Origin: Dermatophagoides farinae
Lineage: Eukaryota; Arthropoda; Arachnida; Sarcoptiformes; Pyroglyphidae
Direction of reading: 5' to 3'
DNA length: 64,000 nt
Assembly (NCBI RefSeq): GCF_024713945.1
Contig: NW_027461518.1
Location: 361,539-425,538, forward strand
Positions within the stretch are counted from its first letter, which is position 1, and each line of letters opens with the position of its first letter. Both the position numbers and the translations under genes were made by a program. The notes under the pieces were generated by a model. That model had not been told where the DNA came from. It was given only the letters and a program-made list of their open reading frames with translations, and ran no database searches. Shown piece by piece: positions 51,594-61,748 of the stretch.

Positions 51594-54500
51594 TTATGCG
51601 TTAGTTCGACGGCGTTTAGTGTCGTTTTTAATTAATTTGAGAGTGTCTGACAAAAGCGGGTCGAGCACTTCTTTCGAGTCTTCGAACAAAGTTTCGTTTT
51701 CCAGCTCGTCCGAAAGACTGGAGTTCGAGAAAGGATTGTATTCCTCGCTCGATGAGTAAATCTCGCCTTGCATTTCTCGTAGGCGTTGAGCTGCTTTCAG
51801 CTTTGAGTAACGTTTCGGCGACGGACTGAAAGGCGATTCTTCCTGATCTACGTTGGCAACTAGTACATCTTGTGGAATTTCTTCAAACTTGATGTACCGC
51901 CCCGACAGTTCAAGCAGTTTTCTTATCCTTTCATTGTCTTTCTTTGCAATTTCGTTCGAAACGTCGTCCATTTTGTCCGATTTGACGCTGGACTGGTCCG
52001 CAGGCGTATTGATGCTGGTAGCGCAGGAGTTTTCGTCGATTTCATCAAACCTTTCATAAATTTCACTGCTAAATAATTCTTTATCCATTTGCAGGAACAA
52101 GTCTAGTTCTTCTGTATTCCTAGCTAGGTACGAACAGAGTTCGCTTGGCGACGTAGCGGTAATGGAAACGTGGTCGCTTTTTTGGTAAATTAAAGACCGC
52201 AGTTTTTCAGAGCGCTCTTGTTCGCTGTACTTCGTGCTGAACATGCCGGCTTGAATGATTTGCTCGTCCAAGTTCAATTTGTACTCCGCCTTGGACAATA
52301 TGAGCTCTTCAACAGGGCTCAGCGTGACAAATCTGTAAACGCGTACTTCGCGCTTCTGCCCCACTCGATGCGCTCTAGCTTGAGCCTGCAAGTCAACGTG
52401 TGGGTTCCAGTCACTGTCAAACAAAATAACAGTATCTGCGATTTGCAAATTGAGCCCAAGGCCCCCCGCTCGCGTGCTGAGCATAAAAATGTTAATCTTA
52501 CTGTTCGGGTCGTTGTACTCGTTTATGCGCTCTTGACGCTCCGTCATGCTCATCGTTCCATCGAGCCGGTGGAACTTGTAATTACGGTAAATGAAATAGT
52601 CGCTAAGGATGTCCATGACACACGTCATTTGGTTGAAAATCAAAATCTTGTGATTTGTTATCAAAAGTTTCGAAAGCATTCGATCGAGCGTTTCAATTTT
52701 GCCTGACGAGCGCAAAATGTTTTTGTCTATGGCGTACTGGGTGACAAACAGATATGGGTGGTTCACAACCTTTCTGAGCTGCATCACGCCGTTGCTTATA
52801 CTTCTGCATACTTTTTGCTGTTTATTATCGGATATATTTAAACACTTATTAACTAATCGATTATACAAAAACTCTTGGTACTGTGTTAGGCAAATTCTAA
52901 CGATGTATTCTCGCTTAGACGGGAGGTCGTTTAGTACGTCAGCTTTGACCCTTCGCAAAATAAACGGCCTCAAAACTAAGTGAAGCCGGTTTATAATAAC
53001 CATCTTTTCTTCTTCGTTCATAGCTACATCGTTCTTGTTTTCGTATTGGTCTTTAAACGGCTCTTCAAACCACTTTTCAAAGTCTTCGCTGCAGTTAAAA
53101 GTTTTGGGCATCAAAAAGTTCAGCAAGCTCCACAACTCGCTCAAGTTGTTTTGAAGCGGCGTGCCTGTAAGCAGAATTCTGTGCGTCGACTTAAACTCCG
53201 CCAGAGTAGAGTGGAATTTCGATTTGTAGTTTTTCATTTTATGGCCTTCATCTATTATTATATATCTCCATTTGATTTTAGCCAAATTCTTTCGTTCACG
53301 CAAAATGTATTCGAACGTCGTAATTATTACGTTGAACTTGCTGTAGGTTAACTCTTGGTTCAAGATTTTCCGGTCTTCTTTGGATCCCGAGTAAAGAATC
53401 ACTTTGAGAATAGGACACCACGTACTGAATTCTTGCATCCAGTTTGACAAAGTCGACAACGGCACTGCGATGAGGTGCGGCCCTTTGTTGTTTTTGTGTT
53501 CGTAAAGATAAGCCAGCAACGAAATTGTCTGAATCGTTTTTCCCAGCCCCATTTCGTCTGCAAGAATGCAACTTAGGTTGTTGTTGTAAAGGTTGACGAG
53601 AAACTCAAGCCCTACCAGCTGGTAGTTCATTAGTGTACCGCCAACCAAACAAGATGGTTGTGTAACCTTCTCAGTGTTGGCGCGTGTGAATAGACCCACG
53701 CTCGTGGGCTTTTTCTCTTCTGCATTGGCGTTGTTCAACGTTTTTTGACTGTTTGACTCGCTGCATATCTTGTTCTCAGTTTTTAAATCGCCTTTGTCAT
53801 AAATGTCAGATATCTCGATTTGGACTTTCGACTCGATTTCTTCAAGTAGTTTCTCTGTATTCTGCAAAATTTCTAGTATCCGTGCGTTCTTGACTTCTTT
53901 GATCATTTTAATGTAGCTTTCCATATCATGTTCACGCAACGCTCGCATTCGAGACTTTCGCTGCTTTTCATCCTTTCGGAAATTTCTCTGTTCGTCTGCT
54001 AACGCGTTCGCCGACAGTTCTTCTTTCAAGATTTTCAAATTGGCTTTGCGTTCGTTCTGTGCGTCGGACCAAGCCTTGCTAATTTTAAAAAGTTCGATTT
54101 TAACTCGAAACAAGAAGGCAGACTTGAGCACTGTTATGTTGAAATTCACTTTTCTGAACCTGTTGATTATCAGCAAAAGCGGATTTACTACGTTCACAGT
54201 GTCGGCCCGCGTATTTATAACTTTCAGCAAGGGCAAAGCCTTTTGGATCAAAACTGACCGATTATTCAGTCTCCCAAGTGAGATCAACGTTGCCTCTAAA
54301 TTTTCTGAGAAACTAGTATTGTATTGTGTCGAGGTATTGCTCAGCAAACTTAAAGGCATTTGGTTCTCATTAAACACAACGTAGTTATAAATTTGCATTG
54401 GAGTTTGGAAGTACTGGTGAAGGAAAACCCCTTTCAAAGTGTCTTGTAGGTCCGTGAACTTGGACAATTTCACGCCAAACTCCAAGTCTTCTTCAAATTC

Positions 54501-55073
54501 AGGACTTACACAGCAAAATTTCTCAAATTCTTCGGGTTCTTTCAATGCTTTGAGCCCAAGTGAAGCCCGGGTAAATTTAAATTTCACGTCGCGTTCGTCG
54601 TTCAAATCATTTTCCGTATTGCCTTTCTTAGCTGGGCTTTCTTCATCTTTATAAATTATGGGAGACACATTGTTATCTACCTTGTCGTATAAATACTCGA
54701 TCAAGTCGTCATCTGGAATTATTCCTTTGTTCACAAGTCTGTACACCGACAACAAAACCTGACCGAACTCTATTAGATCTTTAGCGTCCGTTTCGTTTAG
54801 TTTGCGCAGTTCGGTGCTTTCTAACTTTACAGATTTGTTGTCACTCACACTTTCCAGAGATTCTTTACTAGTCATATTTTGCTCGTCAGAAAACTCTAGT
54901 GTATTTTCTTGGAGCAAATTAATAGATTTCAACAGGGTTTTTGGAAGCGCAACGTTCAACTCGTTGTTTAAAAAACTGACAATAAACTCAAAAATTGACT
55001 GTTGTTCATGTGGTAAAGCGTTGTATTCATTGATGAGCTCGTCTATAAGCTCATGGTTCTGTTCATCTTTCAT
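51594..55073 (-). CDS. SNF2-family chromatin-remodelling ATPase, BRM/STH1 subfamily
   Basis: Catalytic subunit of a SWI/SNF-type remodeller, moving nucleosomes with ATP. The 1159-residue protein has an HSA/post-HSA region (about 340-430: RMRALREHDMESYIKMIK, then NARILEILQNTEKLLEEI) that binds actin-related proteins in relatives. The ATPase N-lobe has DEMGLGKTIQTI (about 505), DEGHKMKN and LLTGTPLQNNLSELWSLL. The C-lobe has FHRLDGTMSMTERQ, STRAGGLGLNLQIADTVI (about 865) and QARAHRVGQKREVRVYRF. A SnAC-like segment follows (EQIIQAGMFSTK). The DEGH box and SnAC match SNF2/BRM rather than ISWI or CHD. No bromodomain is visible in the acidic C-terminal 180 residues, unlike yeast and animal homologues. 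It starts at ATG 55073-55071. Confidence 0.9.
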   Translation of the reverse strand: MKDEQNHELIDELINEYNALPHEQQSIFEFIVSFLNNELNVALPKTLLKSINLLQENTLEFSDEQNMTSKESLESVSDNKSVKLESTELRKLNETDAKDLIEFGQVLLSVYRLVNKGIIPDDDLIEYLYDKVDNNVSPIIYKDEESPAKKGNTENDLNDERDVKFKFTRASLGLKALKEPEEFEKFCCVSPEFEEDLEFGVKLSKFTDLQDTLKGVFLHQYFQTPMQIYNYVVFNENQMPLSLLSNTSTQYNTSFSENLEATLISLGRLNNRSVLIQKALPLLKVINTRADTVNVVNPLLLIINRFRKVNFNITVLKSAFLFRVKIELFKISKAWSDAQNERKANLKILKEELSANALADEQRNFRKDEKQRKSRMRALREHDMESYIKMIKEVKNARILEILQNTEKLLEEIESKVQIEISDIYDKGDLKTENKICSESNSQKTLNNANAEEKKPTSVGLFTRANTEKVTQPSCLVGGTLMNYQLVGLEFLVNLYNNNLSCILADEMGLGKTIQTISLLAYLYEHKNNKGPHLIAVPLSTLSNWMQEFSTWCPILKVILYSGSKEDRKILNQELTYSKFNVIITTFEYILRERKNLAKIKWRYIIIDEGHKMKNYKSKFHSTLAEFKSTHRILLTGTPLQNNLSELWSLLNFLMPKTFNCSEDFEKWFEEPFKDQYENKNDVAMNEEEKMVIINRLHLVLRPFILRRVKADVLNDLPSKREYIVRICLTQYQEFLYNRLVNKCLNISDNKQQKVCRSISNGVMQLRKVVNHPYLFVTQYAIDKNILRSSGKIETLDRMLSKLLITNHKILIFNQMTCVMDILSDYFIYRNYKFHRLDGTMSMTERQERINEYNDPNSKINIFMLSTRAGGLGLNLQIADTVILFDSDWNPHVDLQAQARAHRVGQKREVRVYRFVTLSPVEELILSKAEYKLNLDEQIIQAGMFSTKYSEQERSEKLRSLIYQKSDHVSITATSPSELCSYLARNTEELDLFLQMDKELFSSEIYERFDEIDENSCATSINTPADQSSVKSDKMDDVSNEIAKKDNERIRKLLELSGRYIKFEEIPQDVLVANVDQEESPFSPSPKRYSKLKAAQRLREMQGEIYSSSEEYNPFSNSSLSDELENETLFEDSKEVLDPLLSDTLKLIKNDTKRRRTNA

Positions 55074-55216
55074 ATAATAATAGATTATATTTTTATCAAA
55101 CTCATAGAGCGCTCATACCAACATAAAATAATAATCAAATTACATTAAGAAAAACTATGATAGCAAAATAAAATACTAATATTTAGAAAATATTTTCTTG
55201 CAAGATATATTGCTAT

Positions 55217-55375
55217 TTATTTTTTTTTTTTTAAAAGCTCAGCTTTCTTTTTCATTTCCTGAGCTTCAAGTTTTTGCTTTTCTTTAAAGTTCATTTGTTC
55301 TTCATCTAAGTCTATTTTTTCTTTTTTACCTTGTTTCAAAGGTTTTTTTTTACCTCCTGCTGTTGCTAGCGCCAT
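55217..55375 (-). CDS. TMA7: TMA7-like translation machinery-associated protein
   Basis: Small conserved protein linked to ribosomes. The 52-residue product from ATG 55375-55373 begins MALATAGGKKKPLKQGKKEK, close to the GGKKKPLK signature of TMA7. It continues with an acidic-amphipathic helix (DLDEEQMNFKEKQKLEAQEM) and ends in poly-Lys. The usual family length is 60-65 residues; the C-terminal Gly-Lys-rich end seen elsewhere is shortened. An upstream extension of the open frame lacks an ATG in good context and is ignored. It is in the same orientation as, and 143 nt downstream of, the SNF2 gene start. Confidence 0.85.
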   Translation of the reverse strand: MALATAGGKKKPLKQGKKEKIDLDEEQMNFKEKQKLEAQEMKKKAELLKKKK

Positions 55376-55417
55376 AAAATATTTATCGATAAATTTTAAA
55401 ACCAATTTAATATATAT

Positions 55418-56437
55418 TTATTTTTTTTTCTTTGGATATAAAAATATTTGGCGCTGGCTTGGTGTTTGTTTTTTGCGGTCTGCCAAGCAATAACAATAGT
55501 GATTTTTCGATCTGGAAATAATCAGCAGTTTTTTGTAGTTAAGCATTGCTATGCGGACGTAGCCAACTAGGTCGATTTCGGAGAGATCGTCTAATTCCTG
55601 GACCAGCATCGTGGAATGGTATCTGTCTGGGTTGTCAGGGTACAACGCAAACAAACAGCCAAATCGAATTCCCGATCTGATGCACCAGTGTGTCACTTTG
55701 GAGTATCTAGCTATTGCTGGCCTTTTTTCGAGATATGGAACAAAACTGAACCAGTAGTAGAGATCTAGCTGCAAGTCAACACACGGCAAAACATCTTCTC
55801 GCAAATATTTGGCTAAATCATAAAAAACTTTTTTTATTAAATCTACATGTGCAATGCTATTCGGGGCAGCTTTTTCATATGCAATAAACAACCACGTTTC
55901 TGAACATGACAGAATAAAAGTAGAATTTTCCAATGTATATTTGAATAGGTTGTTTGCCATTTGAATATTTTTAAGGCTATCGACACGATTTTCATAAGGC
56001 AAAACGTAATACATCGCGTTTATTTTAACGTCTACCTGCAAACAAGTTCCGAAATACGTTTTCAACTTATTCAGCACTTCTTCCTGCGTCCGATCAGGTA
56101 GTGTAAATCTTTTTTCGGCAAGATGATGTAAATTCAGTTGGTCAGAAACTTTAAAGTAAAGTTGAAAGTTCATACCATATTCGTTGTGTAACAAAACAAA
56201 TATCATAAACACTTCAACAATGTTCAAATAAGTGTTTTCTTGGTATTCGTTGACGTAATTCAGCTTCTTGCAAAACCGTAGTAAGTCTGTCTGTCTAAAA
56301 TTTTTGCCATTGCTGACCACAGAAAGCTTGTACATATTCTCAAAATGACTTCTTTCAAACAGTTTTTCAACCTGAAGACCTACAAGGTCTTCATTAGTCC
56401 CAGTAGGTCGGTCAGGAATTAGAGTAAAGCCCTCCAA
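55418..56437 (-). CDS. tRNA-splicing endonuclease catalytic subunit (SEN2/TSEN2-like)
   Basis: Cuts introns out of precursor tRNAs. The 339-residue frame ends in the endonuclease fold: HWCIRSGIRFGCLFALYP, then DRYHSTMLVQELDD with the catalytic histidine, and MLNYKKLLII with the catalytic lysine, plus a tyrosine in the first element. The order Y-H-K and the spacing match SEN2/TSEN2 rather than SEN34. The N-terminal 220 residues are less conserved. The frame opens without an ATG at 56437 (TTG); either translation begins at an internal Met (about residue 35, near 56335) or a short 5' exon lies upstream. The catalytic subunit implies tRNA introns in this genome. The stop lies 43 nt from the TMA7 start. 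Confidence 0.75.
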   Translation of the reverse strand: MEGFTLIPDRPTGTNEDLVGLQVEKLFERSHFENMYKLSVVSNGKNFRQTDLLRFCKKLNYVNEYQENTYLNIVEVFMIFVLLHNEYGMNFQLYFKVSDQLNLHHLAEKRFTLPDRTQEEVLNKLKTYFGTCLQVDVKINAMYYVLPYENRVDSLKNIQMANNLFKYTLENSTFILSCSETWLFIAYEKAAPNSIAHVDLIKKVFYDLAKYLREDVLPCVDLQLDLYYWFSFVPYLEKRPAIARYSKVTHWCIRSGIRFGCLFALYPDNPDRYHSTMLVQELDDLSEIDLVGYVRIAMLNYKKLLIISRSKNHYCYCLADRKKQTPSQRQIFLYPKKKK

Positions 56438-56538
56438 TTGAAATAAAATTTGATGAATATTCTAAATTTTACCACTTTTAGGTTTACTGAATTATTGTTC
56501 AATTATAATTTAAAAATCTTTTAAAGCCATACTAAAAA

Positions 56539-58173
56539 TTAAATTTTAACACAAAATCCATTTTTGTATTTGTATCGTCTGGGACAGTCAATACGGGCTT
56601 CCAGTACAATTGTGCGTTCACATTGACCGTTGACCACAAAGTAACCTTTTGGACAACTAGAAACAACTGGATATAATATAGTTTGTTCACATTCGTTGTT
56701 GATAACCTGACCAGTTTCACATGTGAACAGGGCAGGAGCTGTATAGTTCCTTACACATTCCCCATTTTTGTGTAATGAATAGTTGACAGGGCAGACCGGC
56801 TTTGGCGGTTTCTTGATTATTTGAGAACAGTCTCCGGCTATGTTGACAAACGAATCAGCTGGGCAAACTTTGTATTGGCTTTCATATATGCGAGTTTCAC
56901 AGACACCATTCTTTAGTACGCTGTTTTGATCACATACTAATTCTGGTGACACAGACAGAGCAAGTTCACACTCGTCCCCGTATGTAAATTTATATCCTTT
57001 GGGACATCTTGATATTGGAGCTTTGCTAAGCGTTAATTGACACAGGCCATCAATCAAACTGTATCCCTTTTGACAAACGACGTCGGGATTTATGGTACTT
57101 GTTGAAACACAATTGCCTCCTTTGTTTACGGAACCGTTAGGACAAACAATATCCGCTTTTTGAACGTAGCTCTTGACACATTCATCTCCTTCTAAGACGT
57201 AACCAGGTTCGCAGGTGGCTATTAAGGGTTTTTCTTCAATCCGAATGCAACGCTCACCTTCACGAATAAATCCTTCGGGGCAAGTGTATTTCGCTTTTTG
57301 TTTTATTGTGTAATGGCAGTTCTTATGCTTTACATCTCCATCTGGATTGCAATTTAACTCAGCTTTAAAAATATAATCACTAATACATTTTTCTTCTCCA
57401 GGAAGAGATCTTGAACCTCTTGGGCAAACGTAGGAGGGATGTTGTCTCAAAATTTTGATACAAGTATCGTTAATCAATTTATAACCCAATGGACAGTCAA
57501 TTATTGACTTTTCGTAAACGTAACTTTCACAGTGCTTTCCACTCAAAACGTAGCCAGGAGGACAAGTGACAGTAGCTGCGTTCGTAGTTACTTTTACACA
57601 ATCGTTTCCGTGTTTAACAAATCCATCTTTACAAGAATTAATAGGGGTTTCAGTTCTTTCTTGAATACACATGTTGCCTTGTAGCACAAAACCAGCGTCA
57701 CATACTATTGCAGACGGCGTATACTCCGTCATCTCACAAAACTGATTTTTCAATAATGTTCCTTCAGTACAGATTGGATTGGCAGGTGTACGTTTGAACT
57801 TTATGCAGTTTTCGTTTTCCATTATTGTTCCATCAGGACAGGTTTTGGAAATCTCAGAATAATCGATTTTTACACAAGCGCGTCCTTGCATTTTGAAGCC
57901 TTCTGGACAGTAAAGTTTTGGCTCAATTAAATTCGCGTATTCTTTTGGATGACTGACGGGGTTTTCCGCTATAGTAGGCTGTACACTAGGAACCAGCTCA
58001 CCATTATTTATAAGTTCTACTTTAATTGTGTCTGACTCATGTGGATGGAGAATTTCGTTTAAATTTGCTAAATGGTTGTGACCGAGTTTGTGGTGGTGAT
58101 GATCTGAACTTTCGCTTGAAATATGCTCAGCCGCCGTAAGTGCAACTAAAGTTGATAGGTAATAGATCTTCAT
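56539..58173 (-). CDS. Oocyst-wall-type protein with about 20 tandem CPxG two-cysteine units
   Basis: A 544-residue protein starting MKIYYLSTLVALTAAE, a signal peptide, then a His-rich stretch (HHHHKLGHNH near residue 25) and about 50 residues of polar spacer. From about residue 91 to the end there are some 20 units of about 22-24 residues, each with two cysteines: C(P)xG(Y/F)...xxC(V/I)K, with 9-11 residues between cysteines and about 11 between units, so about 40 cysteines. This is the COWP-type architecture of apicomplexan oocyst walls. Such proteins are stored in wall-forming bodies and become disulphide- or dityrosine-linked into the wall. There is no anchor or GPI signal. It is a single exon. 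The best lineage marker in the window; the wall role is inferred from the architecture, not proven. Confidence 0.85.
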   Translation of the reverse strand: MKIYYLSTLVALTAAEHISSESSDHHHHKLGHNHLANLNEILHPHESDTIKVELINNGELVPSVQPTIAENPVSHPKEYANLIEPKLYCPEGFKMQGRACVKIDYSEISKTCPDGTIMENENCIKFKRTPANPICTEGTLLKNQFCEMTEYTPSAIVCDAGFVLQGNMCIQERTETPINSCKDGFVKHGNDCVKVTTNAATVTCPPGYVLSGKHCESYVYEKSIIDCPLGYKLINDTCIKILRQHPSYVCPRGSRSLPGEEKCISDYIFKAELNCNPDGDVKHKNCHYTIKQKAKYTCPEGFIREGERCIRIEEKPLIATCEPGYVLEGDECVKSYVQKADIVCPNGSVNKGGNCVSTSTINPDVVCQKGYSLIDGLCQLTLSKAPISRCPKGYKFTYGDECELALSVSPELVCDQNSVLKNGVCETRIYESQYKVCPADSFVNIAGDCSQIIKKPPKPVCPVNYSLHKNGECVRNYTAPALFTCETGQVINNECEQTILYPVVSSCPKGYFVVNGQCERTIVLEARIDCPRRYKYKNGFCVKI

Positions 58174-58325
58174 CTACTCACTTATCTTTACTTGTGTGGA
58201 TTTATAGAATTAATTAAAAACGAAGTGTGTATGTGTAGGTTATTCAAGTGTTGTGCAAATTAAATAAACAAATTATTTCTGTGTTAAAACTCTGCAGTTT
58301 ATATATTTGCACTTAAAAGGGTATC

Positions 58326-60013
58326 TTAATCCTGTTTATATTTCTTTTGTTTACTCGAAAATGTGTTTTTCGCTGGTTTATCCAGCCATTCTCTTTTCAA
58401 TTTTTTTTTTTCGGTATTACCATTTTTTAAGACTTTGTCTGCCCTAGCTAACGTTGATTCTGCTGATTTTTGAAGTTCTTCAAACTTTAAAAGCTTCTTT
58501 ACTTTGCTGGTCGCCAATGCAATTTGTTTAACTTCTTCACTTACATCAGAAAGGTCCCAAGTTTCAGACTTATCGAACTTTTCTTTTTCAGAACTTTTAG
58601 TTTTAGAGAAAATGTTATAAAGTGCTTTTCTTTCGTTTTGCGATTCGTAAATAGTGATTGCACGGCCGGAACTTCCACATCGGCCAGTTCGTCCAATTCT
58701 ATGTATGAACGCTTTTTCTTCCAAAGGGATTTCAGCGTTTATAACTAGTTCCAAGTTTTCCAGATTGATACCTCGAGAAATCACTTCAGTTGCAAAAATT
58801 ATCGATATATTTCCTTGTTCATACTTAGAAATAACTTTTTTACGCTGGTCATTAGACAAATTAGCGTGAAGCTCTAGAAAGTCGAAATTCACAGGTATTT
58901 CCTTGAACAATAAACTGACGTAGTGTGTCATTTTTTTCGTATTGAAAAATACCAAAATTTTTTTGGTACCTTCTTGTATTTCCAAGTTTTAATATTTTAA
59001 GCAAAGCAGCGTACCTATATTCATTGTTTTTAATGGCAATAAAACTTATTCTTAATGCTTTTACTCTGAAAGTACTCCGAGTACTGAGATTTTCTATCAT
59101 ATAAGTTGATTTCAACTGCGTCTTTTAATAATGATTTGTAAACAGCATTTAGTTTAGTAGATAAAGTGGCACTACACAAAATTAATTGGCGATGGCTGCC
59201 ACATTCATTCACGATTTTCAAACATACTTCTTTAAAAACCCAGGTCTATTAACTTGTCAGCTTCGTCGAGAATTAAAAATATCAATGTAACTGAAGTTCA
59301 TCTTATGCGAGTTAAGCAGTAAATCTAAACAACGGCCGGGGTAGATATCACAACGTCGAAATTTTTACCAGCATCTAGTTGCTGTTGTTCTAAATCAATA
59401 CCACCTGATAAAAGTAGTCTTGTGATGGGGTAGATACTTGCAAATTTTGTCGCAAACTGCAAACGTTTGCACGGCCAGCTCACGAGTTGGAAGTAAGACG
59501 AGCATTTTGGTCACTGATAAGTTAGTTTTTTTAACGATAGTGTTATTATGAAGTTTACGACTTGCGATGAAAGGAATAGATAGTAGTCTTTGAAATGTTG
59601 GAACGAGGTAGGCTAAGGTTTTCCCCACATCCTGTAGGAGCGTTCAGTAAGATATCTTTCCCTGAAGGTACTTCTTCGATGAGTTTTTTCTGTATTTGGA
59701 GCGCTTTTTTGTACCCAGCTTCCGTCAAAGCTTTAATTATAGGTTTTTTCAACAAACAAACTGCTCCATTCAATTGCGTTAGCATCATAAAAATCTTCTT
59801 TTTGGTTTTTCCCTAAATCATCGCTGTAAGTGGAGTTAGAGTCGCTCAAATCGTCAAAGCATCCGTCTGATACGTCACTTTCGATTGAAAAATCAACGCC
59901 GTCACATGAGATTTCAAAATCTGATGAATCGGAAACTCATGTTTCACCGAATTTTTGTAATTCGAAATTATTTCTTCTCTTTATTTTGAAAAAATTTTTT
60001 TTTCTTTTTCCAT
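58326..60013 (-). CDS. DRS1/DDX27-like DEAD-box helicase broken by several single-base shifts
   Basis: Predicted nucleolar helicase for 60S assembly. Conserved pieces appear in the right order but in different frames: an acidic N-terminus (DFYDANAIEWSS), KKPIIKALTEAGYKKALQIQ, Walker A DILLNAPTGCG, PTRELAVQT, LLLSGGIDLEQQ, LDEADKLIDLGF, LILCSATLSTKLN, VFFNTKKM, LELHANLSNDQRKKV, ATEVISRGINLENL and HRIGRTGRCG. It ends with a basic tail (ARADKVLKNGNTEKKKLKRE), a DRS1/DDX27 trait. At least seven plus-or-minus-one shifts are needed, near 59745, 59625, 59428, 59337, 59277, 59236, 59050 and 58986. Most fall in homopolymers, one inside Walker A (59623-59626). An ATG at 60013 or 59940 is the likely start. 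I could not tell whether this is a decaying gene or poor consensus; the flawless motifs favour consensus error. Confidence 0.75.
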
Positions 60014-60211
60014 GTTTCAGAAGCTTTTACTACTCGACTTGTTAAAGTAATGCATTTAAACTAAATAACACTTGAATTTAAAAACTATCTTTGTTTTTCT
60101 TATTTGACGGAGTAAAGCCAGTTCTGACGTTTTCGTTTATTTTTTTGCATTCTCAACTAATGTACTTTGCGTGTCACAAACTAAACATTTTAAAAGATTC
60201 AAAAAAATTGT

Positions 60212-61654
60212 TTGAATAATGGGTCGTTCAAAATCAACAAGGGAGCTTTAAATTTAATTGCTTCGGTTGATAATACGAGCGTGGACTTTATAAACTTTCT
60301 AAAATATATTTCGGATGAACGTTTGCTTTTCACCGTCAAGGTTAAATTGTCTCATGTATAGTTCAATCATATTTAATGACAAATTCATTTGTTCCGCAAA
60401 AACAATTATGCGAACGCTCAAACCCATTTCATGCTGTTATGAATTATTAACCGTCAAGGAATATCTCTTCTTGCACTATGACTTTTTGTTAATGAATAAA
60501 GACGAAAAGACGTCAGGAGTATGCAGACAGTCCTTGAAATTTGTGAGATTGAGACTCCGTTATGAACAAGCCGTTGCACGATTTTCAGGCTCACAAATCG
60601 GCTGATGCACTTATTCTTTTGATTGTACAGCTTGCTACATTGATATTGCAGCAGAGTGAGATTATATTAGTCGATGATGAGTCGAACTCTATTTTAAATC
60701 TAGTTGACCAAAAGAAATTTTTATTAATTTTAAAAAAAATTTGCTCGATAGGGTTTACAGTGATATATCACCCTATTAAATTATATTTTGAGCTGTTTAT
60801 ATATGCTGACCAATATTTTTTGCTCGCAGCTCAAAACATTTTACTATCTGGAGTTTCGATTTTAGAACTCTATCATGATATTACGAATGTCAAGGTACTA
60901 GATGATCGGATCATAATCCTGCTTGCAGAATTGTTCAACGAATTGTCTTTAAAGTTTAAAGATTTAAACGGTTTGGTTACGTTTGCCCAATACCAACGAA
61001 TTTTAATTGAAAGTCTCAATATTTATTTAGATAAAAGTTTAAAAAACACATTTTCCAACGACTTAGCGCCTTTGTCGTTCGACTTTCCCGAGTTTTATTC
61101 TGATAATTTTTCCAACCGTCTTCACTCGCAGAACAACGTCAGTACAGACACAAATCAGATAAAAAATGCAAATAACAGTGAAAATGTCCAACGAAACAAG
61201 AAAGTCAGCCGATCCAGCTTAATTCCAAAATAACAACAATTCAAAACACTGATTCTCCACCACTAACCGAGGAGTCGCCTCATCGTTTCGCAACACCACA
61301 CTATCTTGAAATGCTCAATAGGCTAAATGAGATTTTTGAGAAAAATGTTCAAGAACTAAGAAAAGAGACTATTTTTTTTTTCGCTTTAAATTCAAACTTG
61401 CGCCGCGTTCGGCTTCCTTTGAGCAAAAAATTATTTCGATGTATCATTCAGACTACTCTTGGGCAACTATTGAGAAAGACCTAGAGAACAACTACTACAT
61501 GAAAACAGAAGACAACGAATATCTGCTTGTAAACGCTCCAAACGCGAATACTAATTTTAACGTTCTAACAATCGATGTTACCGAAGTTTGCGATTGTGAA
61601 GTTTGCAGCAAGTTGGCAGCAAAAAAAAAAAACAAATGTGATAGGCTCTATTAA
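60212..61654 (+). CDS. Unknown gene, frame broken in at least four places
   Basis: Protein-like segments follow each other on the plus strand in changing frames: SFKINKGALNLIASVD and YISDERLLFTVKV (from about 60220), SSIIFNDKFICSAK to KFVRLRLRYE (to about 60570), then a 220-residue stretch (60562-61233) rich in Leu/Ile helices (QLATLILQQSEIIL, HPIKLYFELFIYAD, IIILLAELFNELSL), then RFATPHYLEMLNRLNEIF. After a run of ten T (61372-61381) it continues as FKFKLAPRSASFEQKIISMY and YLLVNAPNANTNF to DCEVCSKLAAKKKN. The breaks lie at A/T homopolymers. The product would be about 470 residues, helical in the middle with a Cys-containing end. No family recognised and the true start is not visible. Confidence 0.5.
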
Positions 61655-61748
61655 GTATTTGCTGCGTCTTTTTTCAATCGATATAAAATTAGCTTTCTTT
61701 AATAGAAATAAGTTCTACATCTTGCTGAGCACAATGTTGTTTTGAGTT

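Noticed and set aside
52218-53351. Three plus-strand ORFs (94-162 codons) inside the SNF2 gene
   Set aside because: Antisense to the conserved ATPase motifs; shadow frames.
58326-60013. Ribosomal frameshifting system in the DRS1-like helicase
   Set aside because: At least seven shifts in one gene, mixed directions, with similar damage in adjacent genes; consensus error or decay is far more likely.
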